From: Jimgerdemannia flammicorona
Lineage: Eukaryota; Mucoromycota; Endogonomycetes; Endogonales; Endogonaceae
NCBI GenBank assembly: GCA_003990745.1
Contig: RBNI01001961.1
Location: 1-20,229, forward strand
Length of the DNA: 20,229 nt
Direction of reading: 5' to 3'
Part shown: positions 1 to 8,339 of the stretch, one piece after another
Numbering within the stretch: the stretch's first letter is position 1
How the letters are laid out: the number at the start of each line of letters is the position of its first letter
Position numbers and translations under genes: made by a program
Notes under the pieces: model-generated
What the model saw: only the letters and a program-made list of their open reading frames with translations
Told to the model about the DNA's origin: nothing
Database searches by the model: none

Positions 1-386
1 CCCCCCCCCTACCCCTTCCTGATGAAAGACCACTTTGTCCAACACTAACCCCACCTTGCTATCATACCACCATCAGCAGTCCCGCCACTACCTCCAGCAG
101 CTACTCCACTTCCTCTACCTCCCACCTGTGAAGGCCCCACTCCCCCAGCATCCCCAGCCTTCAACTTTCCCTTCCCTCCTGCCTGTCCCCTGTGGGCTCC
201 CATCGGCCAGCCCTTAGTCCTCAGTATATCCACAAAGCTCCTTCCCTGCTGCCCTCCAGCCCCCCCACCAGTGCCTCCTCTACTGCCCAAGCTGTCCTGT
301 CCACTTGAGGTGCCCAAAGACCACATCTCCAGCCCATTCCCTCTCCCGACATGTTGTCAGTCGAAGGCCTCAGGTCTGCCTGACTT
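1..386 (-). mobile_element. Internally deleted LINE derivative (3' UTR joined to ORF1 5' part)
   Basis: Positions 1 to about 50 match the 3' UTR of the full LINE near 12036-12085; both share the stretch around ATGAAAGACCACTTTGT. From about 58 to 386 the sequence matches the LINE 5' part near 17355-17690. Roughly 5.3 kb, covering the rest of ORF1 and all of ORF2, is missing between them, so this is a LINE with a central deletion rather than an ordinary 5'-truncated copy. The 3' end lies outside the window. On its 5' side, homology to the LINE stops near 386, where decayed Copia sequence begins. It is therefore probably an insertion into that Copia relic. It could not encode its own reverse transcriptase, so it would depend on proteins of an intact relative. 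Confidence 0.8.
45..326 (-). CDS. Short ORF from the N-terminus of LINE ORF1 (93 aa)
   Basis: This frame starts with an ATG that aligns with the probable ORF1 start of the full LINE at 17626 (MWSLGTSSG here, MGSFGGSSG there). It continues in parallel through the Gly-rich N-terminus, including a shared GGWPMGA/KGWPMGA block, and stops at 45-47 in sequence derived from the 3' UTR. The product would be about 93 residues, rich in Gly, Ser and Ala, with no recognisable catalytic domain. The frame stays open despite nucleotide divergence from the full copy. Gly-rich low-complexity sequence stays open easily, so I cannot say that it is expressed or selected. No function is known. Confidence 0.4.
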   Translation of the reverse strand: MWSLGTSSGQDSLGSRGGTGGGAGGQQGRSFVDILRTKGWPMGAHRGQAGGKGKLKAGDAGGVGPSQVGGRGSGVAAGGSGGTADGGMIARWG

Positions 387-1300
387 ATTCTTCTTATCCT
401 TATAATAGTAGTTATTTTATATATATCTATATTTGCTACAGTAATAACTGTTTCTATCAAACTTAGAGAATTTGTATTTCTGATCTTATTAGTACTTCTT
501 ACCTTATCTGTATAATCTATAGAATACTTTTTCATCTTTGTTACTACTATTTCCTTAATGTATCTTCTTGTTTATAAGGCTCATTATTATCAATATAGTC
601 TATAAGCTTGCTACTTTTATATATAGCTGCTACTATATTATTATAGGCTTTTTATAAAGACCAGGACCTTGTCTTCATCACTTATATACTCTATTGTTTT
701 ATTTAGAGAATTTACTTAATTTATCAGATTGTCAATATGATTGGTATATTTATATATATATACTATTTTTAAACGTTATTCATAAATTGAATAGCTGAGA
801 TTTCAGATAGAATCAATTTAATATAGATGCTTATATATAATTATTACATAGAGTCTCTCATACTTTATATATAGTCATTATATATATTATATATATACTT
901 TTTTTTTTTTTTAGGAATTTGACAATATAAATATAATCTTATATAATATATAGTAATTATTTATAGCATCATAACCTTGAATCTGTACTTGTAGTTTTAT
1001 ATACTCTATCAAGCCATATTTTTTCAGAAGATTACTTATATAGAATACTCAAATAGTATAATTCTTACTATTAAAGATTGAGATTGACCTCTTGACTATA
1101 TTTATACTTACTATAGAGACTATGACTATTGTTATACTTATTTCATAAGTATTTGTGCCTGCTGTATTTGGTATGCTCACACTGGTTTCTTGATTTGTAA
1201 TTTATAATATCTTGATATAGAGTAGTATGTAGTCTTAGAGAGGTGTTTATTAGCTACTAATTAGAGCTTATAATTTTTATTATAACTTTATTGGAAATAT
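387..1300 (-). mobile_element. Decayed Ty1/Copia element fragment, leader and gag
   Basis: The reverse complement aligns over about 800 bp with the Copia element at 18788-19650 on the right side of the window. Shared blocks include the region around GAGTATATAAA and TACAGATT, the GATTATATTTATATTGTCAAA block, and AAATTGATTC(C/T)ATCTGAAATCTCA. Upstream, near 1260-1290, a decayed counterpart of the primer-binding site is visible (ATTATAAGCTC against ATTATGGGCCC on the right). The fragment is very AT-rich and nearly free of CpG. It contains a poly-T run near 900-914. It is cut on the left by the LINE derivative at about 386, and passes near 1300 into the Gypsy LTR relic. The exact right boundary is uncertain. 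Confidence 0.75.
400..1190 (-). pseudogene. Ty1/Copia gag remnant
   Basis: In translation the minus strand near 998-1105 reads as a broken Gag N-terminal block (SIFNSKNYTI, stop, VFYISNLL). It parallels LIFDRKDYTIWVFYIINLL in the right-hand copy. This is the typical Copia Gag pattern of an aromatic residue, Trp and a Leu-rich helix after an F-x-x-x-[DN]-Y core. The Trp codon TGG has become a stop codon through a G-to-A change. The rest of the homologous gag continues to about 400 with frame breaks and stops. No protein can be made. It is identified through its alignment with the right-hand Copia copy, which itself carries the protease motif. Confidence 0.7.
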
Positions 1301-1923
1301 AGAATAGAGAGAGAAGTGTAGTAATATTGTTTATTAATTATTTATATTTTTATATATCAGATGATATAACTTAAAGATAATATAGTTATATATAAGTTAT
1401 ATATAATTAATATGCATAATAATGAGAATTTCAATAATCTCAGTTCAAAAAATCAAAGTAAAAGCTAATTGTCAAATATACTTAAGAGAAGAAATCTACT
1501 ATGGAGAAGTTGTGAGCTTACTTTTTACTCTAATCTATATTTTAATATATAGAAAGCATTTGCTATCAAGTTTAAGTAAAGAACTTTACTATCATTTTTG
1601 AGTAATCTATTACTTAAAAAAGGCTATTATTTTTAAGAAACCTGCTTGCAGAAAGTTAGTCTAAAATAAAATATATCTTTGTAGTAAATAATCTAGTTTA
1701 TATAAATAAGAAGTCTTTGATATAACTTTGCTCAAAAGAGATCTACTATTTTTTGAAACTGCTGATTTAGAAAGAATTTATATCTTCTAAGTTATCTACT
1801 ATTTTTGAGAAATTTGCTTCATTCAGAAAGTCTACTGAAATTACTATATTATATTAGATTACTAAATTAAAAACTCTCTGAAATTATCTATATTACAATA
1901 AATATAACTTATATCTATTGTAA
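1300..1923 (+). repeat. Old Gypsy LTR relic, left part (sense on plus strand)
   Basis: This AT-rich stretch has no gene. It aligns with the reverse complement of the intact LTR at 1924-3216. Clear shared blocks are TTTGAGTAATCTA at about 1600, GTTGTGAGCTTA at about 1510, GTCTTTGATATAACTT at about 1706, and GTAGTAAT followed by an ATATAT/CAGAT block near 1315-1362. The relic is thus a copy of the same LTR family in the opposite orientation, heavily changed by C-to-T and G-to-A. It breaks at 1923, where the younger Gypsy LTR begins, and its 3' part reappears at 17991. Its exact left limit against the Copia relic is unresolved. Confidence 0.75.
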
Positions 1924-3216
1924 TGTGCCTGGCTCAATAGAGGCAAATTACAAGATTGGGGGTTAATGTAGTTTGGCTTGAGCCCCTAGTTACTTTGTCA
2001 AAAGCAACAAAATGTTCTTGGTGTTTAGCAGTATAATAGTCAAGATCTGGATACTGTGCAAGCAGTTTCCTTTTTGAGACAGATTCTTGGGTATAGTGGT
2101 GATTTGTATGTATGAACAGGTTTCCTTCTTGGGTCAATTGGGAATAGTAGAATTTTGTATATAGCATGATAATCTCTGTGTGTGACAGTCTGGCAATTTA
2201 GCAGTTCTCTTTTTTGGGTGGTGGTGATCTCTATGTGACAATCTCCATATAGCATAATAATTTCCAAGAGTATGCAATTTCTGGTGGGATGATTTTGGTA
2301 GACTTCTCAATTTGGTGCAGGTTCTCCAAAAGTGGCAGACTTCTTGAATATTGCAGGTTCTTCTTACTAAGAATTATACTGGTGGTGGATATCTTAATAA
2401 CTCAGGCTCACTTGGGAATAGATGACTTTGGATGGTGCAGATAATTCAGATAACTCAGATATTGTGAATTTTTCCTGAGTCAGCTTCAACTGAGAATACT
2501 ACTCAAATTCTTGGCAAGTTATATCAAAGACTGGCTTTATTTGTATGGGGTTATGTTATAGACTGGCTCCACTGCAAAGTTGCATCAGAAAGACTAGCTT
2601 GTGGTAAGAAAGGTGAGTTCTCTGGAAATACAGTGAATAACTTGAAAATGGTAGATGACACAGATTCTTTCTGAATCAGTGAAGTTCTTGAAAATAGTGG
2701 CTTATTCCTTAAGTGGTAGATTACTCGAAAGGCAGTGAAGTTCTTTCTTGAACTTGGCAGCAAATTTTCAGGCTTATCTGGCAAGTGAACTAAAAACAGA
2801 CTTATTCTTTATATTGGAAAGTGGACTGGAGTAGGGAAATAAGCTCACAATCTCCTAACAGTAGCTGTAGAGTTCCCCTTGAAGTGTGGTAGGCAGACTT
2901 ATCTTTTGCTTTGAATTTTGGACTGAGGTTTATTCACTCTTATCTCTGGGGTAATTTATACATTGTGGTTGCTATCTGGTTGCTATCTGGCTAACTATAG
3001 AATACTATTTATGGGGTGACATCTACTGTCAGAGTGACAGCCACTGTCAGGGTAACAGCCACTATCAGGGTGACAGTTGCTGTCAGGGTTTTTTCTCTCT
3101 TTAGCTATCTGGGTTATTTATATATTTTCTACAGCAATGGTTGCTGGTTACTATACTATGCTGATGTTTATGTCACCTGGTTGGATTTCGAGATTGCTAT
3201 GTTTTGCAGTTTGTCA
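1924..3216 (-). repeat. 3' LTR of the Gypsy element
   Basis: This is a 1293-bp direct repeat of 10777-17990 once the LINE is removed. It reads TGACAAAC...GGCACA on the minus strand. Differences from the other LTR are almost all transitions. Many are TG in one copy against CA in the other, as expected from loss of a shared ancestral CpG. It contains an 18-bp tandem repeat at 3016-3089 and a TATA-like stretch (ATATATAAATAA on the minus strand, 3114-3125) about 95 bp inside its 5' end. Short ORFs in this interval do not look coding. Confidence 0.95.
3016..3089 (-). repeat. 18-bp tandem repeat inside the LTR
   Basis: Units of the form GTCAGGGTGACAGCCACT (plus strand) start at 3028, 3046 and 3064, with partial units on both sides. 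They differ from one another by one to four bases. The other LTR has the same array with one extra unit, and it is there that the LINE is inserted. Arrays of this kind in LTRs often bind transcription factors, but nothing here proves that. The open plus-strand frame across the array (repeated VRVTA) follows from an 18-bp period and is not evidence of coding. Confidence 0.9.
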
Positions 3217-3232
3217 CATCAGCCCCCACTGA
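3217..3232 (-). other. Candidate polypurine tract next to the 3' LTR
   Basis: On the minus strand the sequence just before the 3' LTR reads TCAGTGGGGGCTGATG and then TGACAAAC, the LTR start. The G-run is in the place where plus-strand DNA synthesis is normally primed. The tract is short and interrupted by pyrimidines, so position is the main support. Confidence 0.45.
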
Positions 3233-3269
3233 AGGAGAGTCTGTCCCAGACAGTTCTTCAGTCATCATC

Positions 3270-3743
3270 TCAATAAGCATAAGCTGCTTCTGCATCTATG
3301 CCTGTTCCATCATCTTTGTTATCTGTATCTAGGTCACTCCATTCTTGCTCTGGATCTTCTTCTTGCTCTTTGGGAAACAGGATGTCTACTTGTTGAAGAA
3401 TACTCTGAAAGGTAGTCTCATTCATCTGATGAATATCATTGAGGTGGAAGTGAGACTGCACCAGGGCTCTAAAATTTCATTTGTATAGGGTGTAGATTCA
3501 TTTGACAGTTCTTGCTTCTCTGAGAGTGATTCCAGCTGGGCTCCTTATATAAGGTTGTTCTGTCATAGCTGTCCAATATTGTAGAAGACTTGTAGATGGT
3601 GGATCTGAAGCAACCTCTAGGTAATGGCAAGATTCTCTTGATGCTTCTGGATCAATTTTATAGGGGTTCCTTCAAGTTAGCGAAACTGGGGCAGGGAAAT
3701 TGGTAGAGCTTGGAAAGAGCTGAGGATAAGGGTCTGGAGGCAT
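3270..3743 (-). pseudogene. Small acidic ORF downstream of integrase (broken)
   Basis: A frame beginning with ATG at 3743 overlaps the integrase end by a few codons in a different frame and reaches about 3270, some 158 codons. It is interrupted by three TGA codons at sites where CGA would be expected. The last 63 residues are open (starting MQSHFHLNDIHQMNE), and the C-terminus is strongly acidic (QEEDPEQEWSDLDTDNKDDG). I do not recognise the family. It may be a separate third ORF in the position where some LTR elements carry an accessory or env-like gene, or a C-terminal extension of integrase reached by frameshift. I see no signal peptide or membrane segment, so an envelope role is not supported. 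Confidence 0.45.
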
Positions 3744-3759
3744 TGATCTATCCTCTGAG

Positions 3760-4830
3760 TCATGGTTTGTGCAGGTATATTTTGAGGTGATTGATGTGGA
3801 CTAGAGTTCTCAAGACACATCTATCCATGTTTCTTAAATAGATACTGGTTCCTCTGATATTGTATATATGGTATGGTCCTTTCCATTTTGGTTTCAGTTT
3901 AGTAGCAAAGTTTGTTTCTATCATGCTTCTCCAAACCAGGACTTGATTGCAAATCTTGATCTTCTGATCCTTCTATTTCTGGTCATAATACTTCTTTTGT
4001 CTTTCCTGGGCCTTGATAATCTGAATTCAGGCTTCATTTTACAACTGATCTCCTTTTTCAAGAAGCTTTCTGAGGTTCTCATGGTCAGTAGTTCTGGTAT
4101 TCTTGGCAAACATTATTTTGAAAGGCTTTTGTTTAGTTGAAGCAGCAGGGGTATTTTGGATTTCCCATAGGATCTCAGGTAAGCAGAGGTTCCAATTGGT
4201 AGGATCAACTCAGACAAGTCCTTTCTTGATGGTCTGGTTCATTCTTTCTGTCATGCCATTGGTCTGAGGGTGATATGATGTGGTTCATTTGAGGTGGATC
4301 TTGTGAATTCAAGTATAACTTGTGATTATGTTGTTGATGAATTCTATGCCTTGGTCAGAGATGAGTTCTTCTGGGGATCCATATCTGAGTGTGAGTCCAT
4401 GGAGGAGGCCTACAATAGTTAAGGCATCTGTGATTTCCATTGAGAAAGTCTTGGGCCAGTTAGTCAGATGTTCCACAAATACTAGGATGTATTTATTTCT
4501 TTTTGGTGTAACTGGTAGAGGTCCAAATACATCTACTCTCCATCTCTGAAAGATGTGAGTAGGTGGGGGAATCAGTTGCAAAGGGGCTTGATAGTTCTTC
4601 TTTCCTTGGTACTTCTGACAAGTCTCATATTTCTGAAAGATGTCTCAGACCTGGGTTCTGAGGTGGGACCAGTGTTGATACAGTTTTCGAATCTTATCTT
4701 CTGTACTTGTCTGTCCTTGGTGGGCTTTCTGATGTTCTTTATGGATGAGATCTTCTTGTGCCTTGATGGTCTGAGGAGCTTCTTTTAGAGTGTAGTTTCT
4801 TGGGACACCCTTCTTCTGATTCATTGGGGT
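3760..4830 (-). pseudogene. Gypsy integrase domain of Pol
   Basis: Integrase joins the retrotransposon cDNA to chromosomal DNA. The zinc-binding region lies at about 4790-4600 with two His (LIHKEH, KAHQG) and the pattern KYETCQKY. The first zinc Cys there appears replaced by Tyr. The catalytic core has Asp in WRVDVFGPLP (codon at 4533), Asp in ELISDQG (4356) and Glu in MTERMNQT (4248). The last two are 36 codons apart in one frame, the classical D,D-35-E spacing. The C-terminal GPY/F module KPKWKGPYHIY lies at 3862-3892. No chromodomain is recognisable. The frame ends at TGA 3760-3762. Several stops interrupt it, and it lies in a different frame from RT, so this copy cannot produce active enzyme. 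Confidence 0.92.
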
Positions 4831-6312
4831 TGGCAGAAAAGTACATCAACATTGTTGTGGGCTTTTCCTGCTTTGTGAATTATGGTGATTTTGTAATCCT
4901 GAAGGATAAGGATCCAGCAGGCTAGGATTCTAGTGAGTTCCTTACAGTTGAATAACTATTTGAGGGCTGTATGGTCTGTGATCAGGGTGAACCTTTTTCT
5001 GATGAGGTAATGCTTGAATAGAGTGACCACCCATATGACTGTAAGATATTCCAGTTTGATGCTATAATAGTTCATCTGCTGCTGATTGATAGCTCTGCTT
5101 GCATAAGCTATCACATGGTACTATTGATTGGGTCCTTCTTGGGCTAGAACTACTCCTAGGCCATCTTTGGAAGTATCTGTATATAGGATAATTGGCTTCT
5201 ATAGATTGAGGTATACAAGAATTGGTGCTGTGGTCATATGGTTCTTGAGTTTTCTGAAGGCTATTTCTTGTGATTCTGTCCATTTGAATGGCACTCCTTT
5301 CTTAAGAAGGATTTGGATTGGGGCAGTGATTTAGGTAAAGTTTTTGATAAACCTTCTGTAGTAGGATACTAGCATCAGGAATGATAGTATTTCTTTTGGG
5401 GTCTTGGGTACTGACCAATTGTTGATCTTCTTGGTTTTCATTGGATCTGTATGGGTTCCTTCTTTTGAAACTATGAATCCAAGGAATTTGAGTTTCTGTT
5501 TCCCAAAGTAGTATTTCTTTGCATTCAATCTCAAGTAGTTCTTGCAGGTAAGCTTGAAGAATTCCTCTAGATGGTGCAGGTGTTCTTCAAAATTTGCTGA
5601 ATAGATGTTGGAATCATCCATGTATACAATCAGGCAGTAGTGGATCAAAGGAGCATAGACTGAATTCATCATCCTCTAGAAGGTGGGGGGTATATTGCAA
5701 AGTTCAAAGGGCATTTGGAGATACTCAAACAGTTTTTCTAGAGCAAGGAAGGCTGTATTCTTAATGTCCTTGGGGTCCATGGGGATCTCATGGAATCCTG
5801 TGAAGAGGTCTATACTGCTAAAGTATCTGGCATCTTGTAACTGATCCAAAAGGTCATCAATTCTGGGCAAAGGATAGATATCCTTTTTGGTGACTGTATT
5901 GAGTTTCCTGTAATCTATACAGAGTCTCTATCCTCCTTTCTTTGGTACAATAAGTATAGGGCTAGCCCAAGGGCTGGTAGAGGGTTGGATGACTCCATTG
6001 TCTAAGAGTTCTTGGATGTGCTCCTTTTCAAATATTTTCAAGTGATGGGGTATTCTATAGGGTTTCTGCCAGATGGGTGTTGTATTTCCTGTATTTATGC
6101 TATAGTGATATGATGGATTGTATGGTAGGTTACCATAGTCAGTAGTGAAGATATCTTAATATTTGTTGAGAAGTTCTACTAGTTGTTATTGTTGTTGAGG
6201 TGTCAATTCTTCTCCAATATTGGTGGAAGGCTTCACTGTCTCCTGGGTCGCAGAGGGGCCTTTCCTTTCTTCTGGGACCTTTTGCCATTTCCTGATAAGT
6301 TTAATTCATAAA
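4830..6312 (-). pseudogene. Gypsy reverse transcriptase and RNase H domains of Pol
   Basis: RT copies the element RNA into DNA, and RNase H removes the RNA strand. The order is: an N-terminal block PIWQKPYRIP and GVIQPSTSPWASPI (about 6080-5960), VPKKGG and LCIDYRKLN (about 5950-5910), the first catalytic Asp in SSIDLFTGF (codon 5810), MPFELCNIPPTF (about 5700), the active-site box VYMDDSNIYS (YMDD at 5613-5624), and FLGFIVSKEG. RNase H follows with Asp in LYTDTSKDG (5161-5187), Glu in SIKLEY, Asp in LITDHTALK and the C-terminal block IIHKAGKAHNNVDVL. All are in one frame, interrupted by a few TAA/TAG/TGA codons. This frame is shifted by -1 from the upstream Gag-protease-dUTPase frame, with an overlap near 6240-6312. 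Confidence 0.95.
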
Positions 6313-6639
6313 CTTCTCTATGAGTTTGGTTGAGAAAAGGTACCAGGTGTCCTATAATGGTTCCTTTCAGCAAGATAATGGTTTCCCAGCTTTGGTTGGT
6401 TGCTCAGGAGTGTATTGGATTCATCTTGTCAGGGAATGTGTATCTCTCTATGTCCAGGTGGGGAATATCTTCCTTGGGTTCAAAGAAAAGGTTTCTGGGA
6501 TCAGGTGGTGCAAATATTTCGAAGGTAGCTTGTTCTCCAGGCTCCAGGATCAGATTCTTGTGTAGTCTGACTGGTTGCCAATACACTTGCTGGGGAACAT
6601 TCTTTTTGAAGTGGTTGACTTGAAGGAGATGTACTTCCT

Positions 6640-7000
6640 TCCTGTCTGAACTTCCAAATACTTTGGCTTGTCTTGTTTCTTCAACTAGTTCAGAGACTTC
6701 TTCTAATTGTGAAATTTAGATCTTCATAAAGACTGCTTGGGCAATTTTCTGTTCTCTAATGATTTGGTGCCATTCTGTACTGCTGTTGTGTAGGATGACC
6801 TTAATCTTGCCTATATATCCTGGGTCAATGGTTCCTCCTTCCACAGCTATTCCTTGTCTGGCAAGTCCAGACCTTGAGGTCAGTTGGATATAAGCTCCCT
6901 GAGGTAGCTATATAGCTAATCTGGTTCTGATTATGAAGATCTTTCCAGGTTTGATAGATTCATCCTCCAGACTGTAGAGGTCATACCCTACATCTTCTGG
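6640..7000 (-). pseudogene. dUTPase-like domain in Gypsy Pol
   Basis: dUTPase hydrolyses dUTP to dUMP and limits uracil incorporation into cDNA. All five trimeric-dUTPase motifs appear in order and in one frame: motif 1 GYDLYS (6971-6988), motif 2 SRSGLARQGI (6848-6877), motif 3 GGTIDPGYIGKIK (6800-6838), motif 4 REQKIAQAVF (6731-6760), and a motif-5-like FGSSD (6644-6658) after an Arg, in place of the usual FGSTG. The catalytic Asp of motif 3 is present. Spacing and total length (about 115-120 residues) fit the family. Two stop codons interrupt it (TAG between motifs 1 and 2, TAA between 4 and 5), both explained by C-to-T change. The domain lies between protease and RT. Confidence 0.88.
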
Positions 7001-7379
7001 GTGGGCTTTGGTTGGGGGTTTGGCCTTAGGGTGCAGTAGGGCATACTGGGCAATATCTTTGCTGAGTTTGGGCTTTCCTAAGGCTGAAGCTCTACTAGCA
7101 GAGAGCCTCCAAGCTCTGAGGTTGAGGTGTGACCATCTGGCTCCAGTAGAGGGGTCTTAGAGATAGTTGATTCCCCTTCTTTCTATAGGGTCTAGGGCTT
7201 CCATGAAGTTGGTGGTATATTCTGCCCATCCTTGGCAGATGGCATATCTGATGAGAGCTAGGATGTCCTCTCTCAAATCATAGATCTTGAGGATTCTTCT
7301 TCCTGATTTCTTGGTTCAGCTTTTTCAGATCTGGCCTCTGTTGTCTTCTCTCTTTAAAGTATGGACTGCAACATCATGA

Positions 7380-8220
7380 CTGAGGTGAATCTTCTGATGT
7401 CTGCAGTCTCGGCAGTCAGGGTGTCTCCTATGGTTACAATATCCCATTGCTTAGAAATGGTGTTCCCAGCTATTGATCTCTTGTTGCCTTAGGAATTGGT
7501 ACCTATCTTGGTCATAAGTGGATGAAAGAGTAGACAAGGGATATATTTCTGTCTGAGTGAAGAAGCCTTACCCTCTGAATCAACTTTGCAATTTGGTGGT
7601 GACTTCTTGAAAGGTAGTTGACCATTCAAGTATGCTTGGGAGTTCTGGTCTTTGGGGTCTCTGTCTCTCCTGTTGGTCTAGCAAATGGCACTGATAGCAG
7701 TAGTCTCAGGGAGAGTGAAAGACTATTTGATGTGGACATCTTTCTAGCCAAAAGGCTTTTTCTTGGTGAGTTTCTTTCTTGGGAATAATGGTGATTATAC
7801 TAGATCCTTCTTCTGTATTCCAAGGATCATTATCTTCAGGTAGTATCCAGCAGGGGTCATCCCAGAGAATGAGTTTGGGGACATCTTCTTCTTTGGGTAC
7901 TTCTTGTTCAGGGACTTCTTGGTCAGAAGTTTCTTCTTCCTCAGGTGATTCTTGTCCCCAAATTGCTTGCACTTTGGCAGCTTCAGTTACAGGTATTTCT
8001 GGAACATATCTGCATTTCTTCTTCTTCCTTCTGCATTCTGGGCAGGCTGTGCCAGGTGATTTTCTTGTTCCCATGATCTTGGAGGAATGCTTGGGATACT
8101 TGTGTTTCTTGAGACAAATATGGCATCCTTTGATTTCTCCTGCAATAGCTCTAATGGTGATAGGGATGGTATTCTTGACCCACACATTGTCTTCTGGTCT
8201 CTCATCCACCAGGTTAATTT
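7380..8220 (-). other. Cys/His-rich linker between protease and dUTPase
   Basis: This stretch has no usual Gypsy domain. In the polyprotein frame it carries three clusters able to bind metal. The first, near 8000-8140, has CHICLKKHKYPKH followed by CPECRRKKKKC, the latter resembling half of a fungal Zn2Cys6 cluster (C-x2-C-x6-C). The second, near 7680-7740, has CPHQIVFHSP, a stop, then DYCYQC. The third, near 7395-7440, has CNHRRHPDCRDC. Between the first two lies a very acidic segment (EEEETSDQEVPEQEVPKEED). I cannot assign it to a family. A nucleic-acid or chromatin-binding role is inference from composition only. Confidence 0.6.
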
Positions 8221-8339
8221 AGAGATTGAGTCTGGGATCATTTCTATCTTCAGATTTTTCTTCCTCTTCTGTAGTAGACTCCTCACTGCTGGCATATTCT
8301 TCCTATATAGTGACCTTCTTCTTCTTTTTCGATTGTTCA

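Noticed and set aside
221..535. Minus-strand open frame of 104 codons
   Set aside because: It crosses the junction between the decayed Copia gag and the LINE derivative, so it is a chance fusion of two elements.
1919..1923. 5-bp target duplication around the Gypsy element
   Set aside because: The left flank TGTAA and right flank TACTA do not match, and relic LTR sequence is missing between them.
3028..3089. Regular repeat that might suggest a CRISPR array
   Set aside because: The units are contiguous 18-mers without spacers, inside an LTR.
3760..3930. Possible chromodomain at the integrase C-terminus
   Set aside because: The sequence ends soon after the GPY/F module, and no chromodomain aromatic pattern is seen in any frame.
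5062..5283. Minus-strand open frame of 73 codons
   Set aside because: The RNase H motifs (LYTDTSKDG and others) lie in the neighbouring minus frame over the same bases, so this frame is a shadow.
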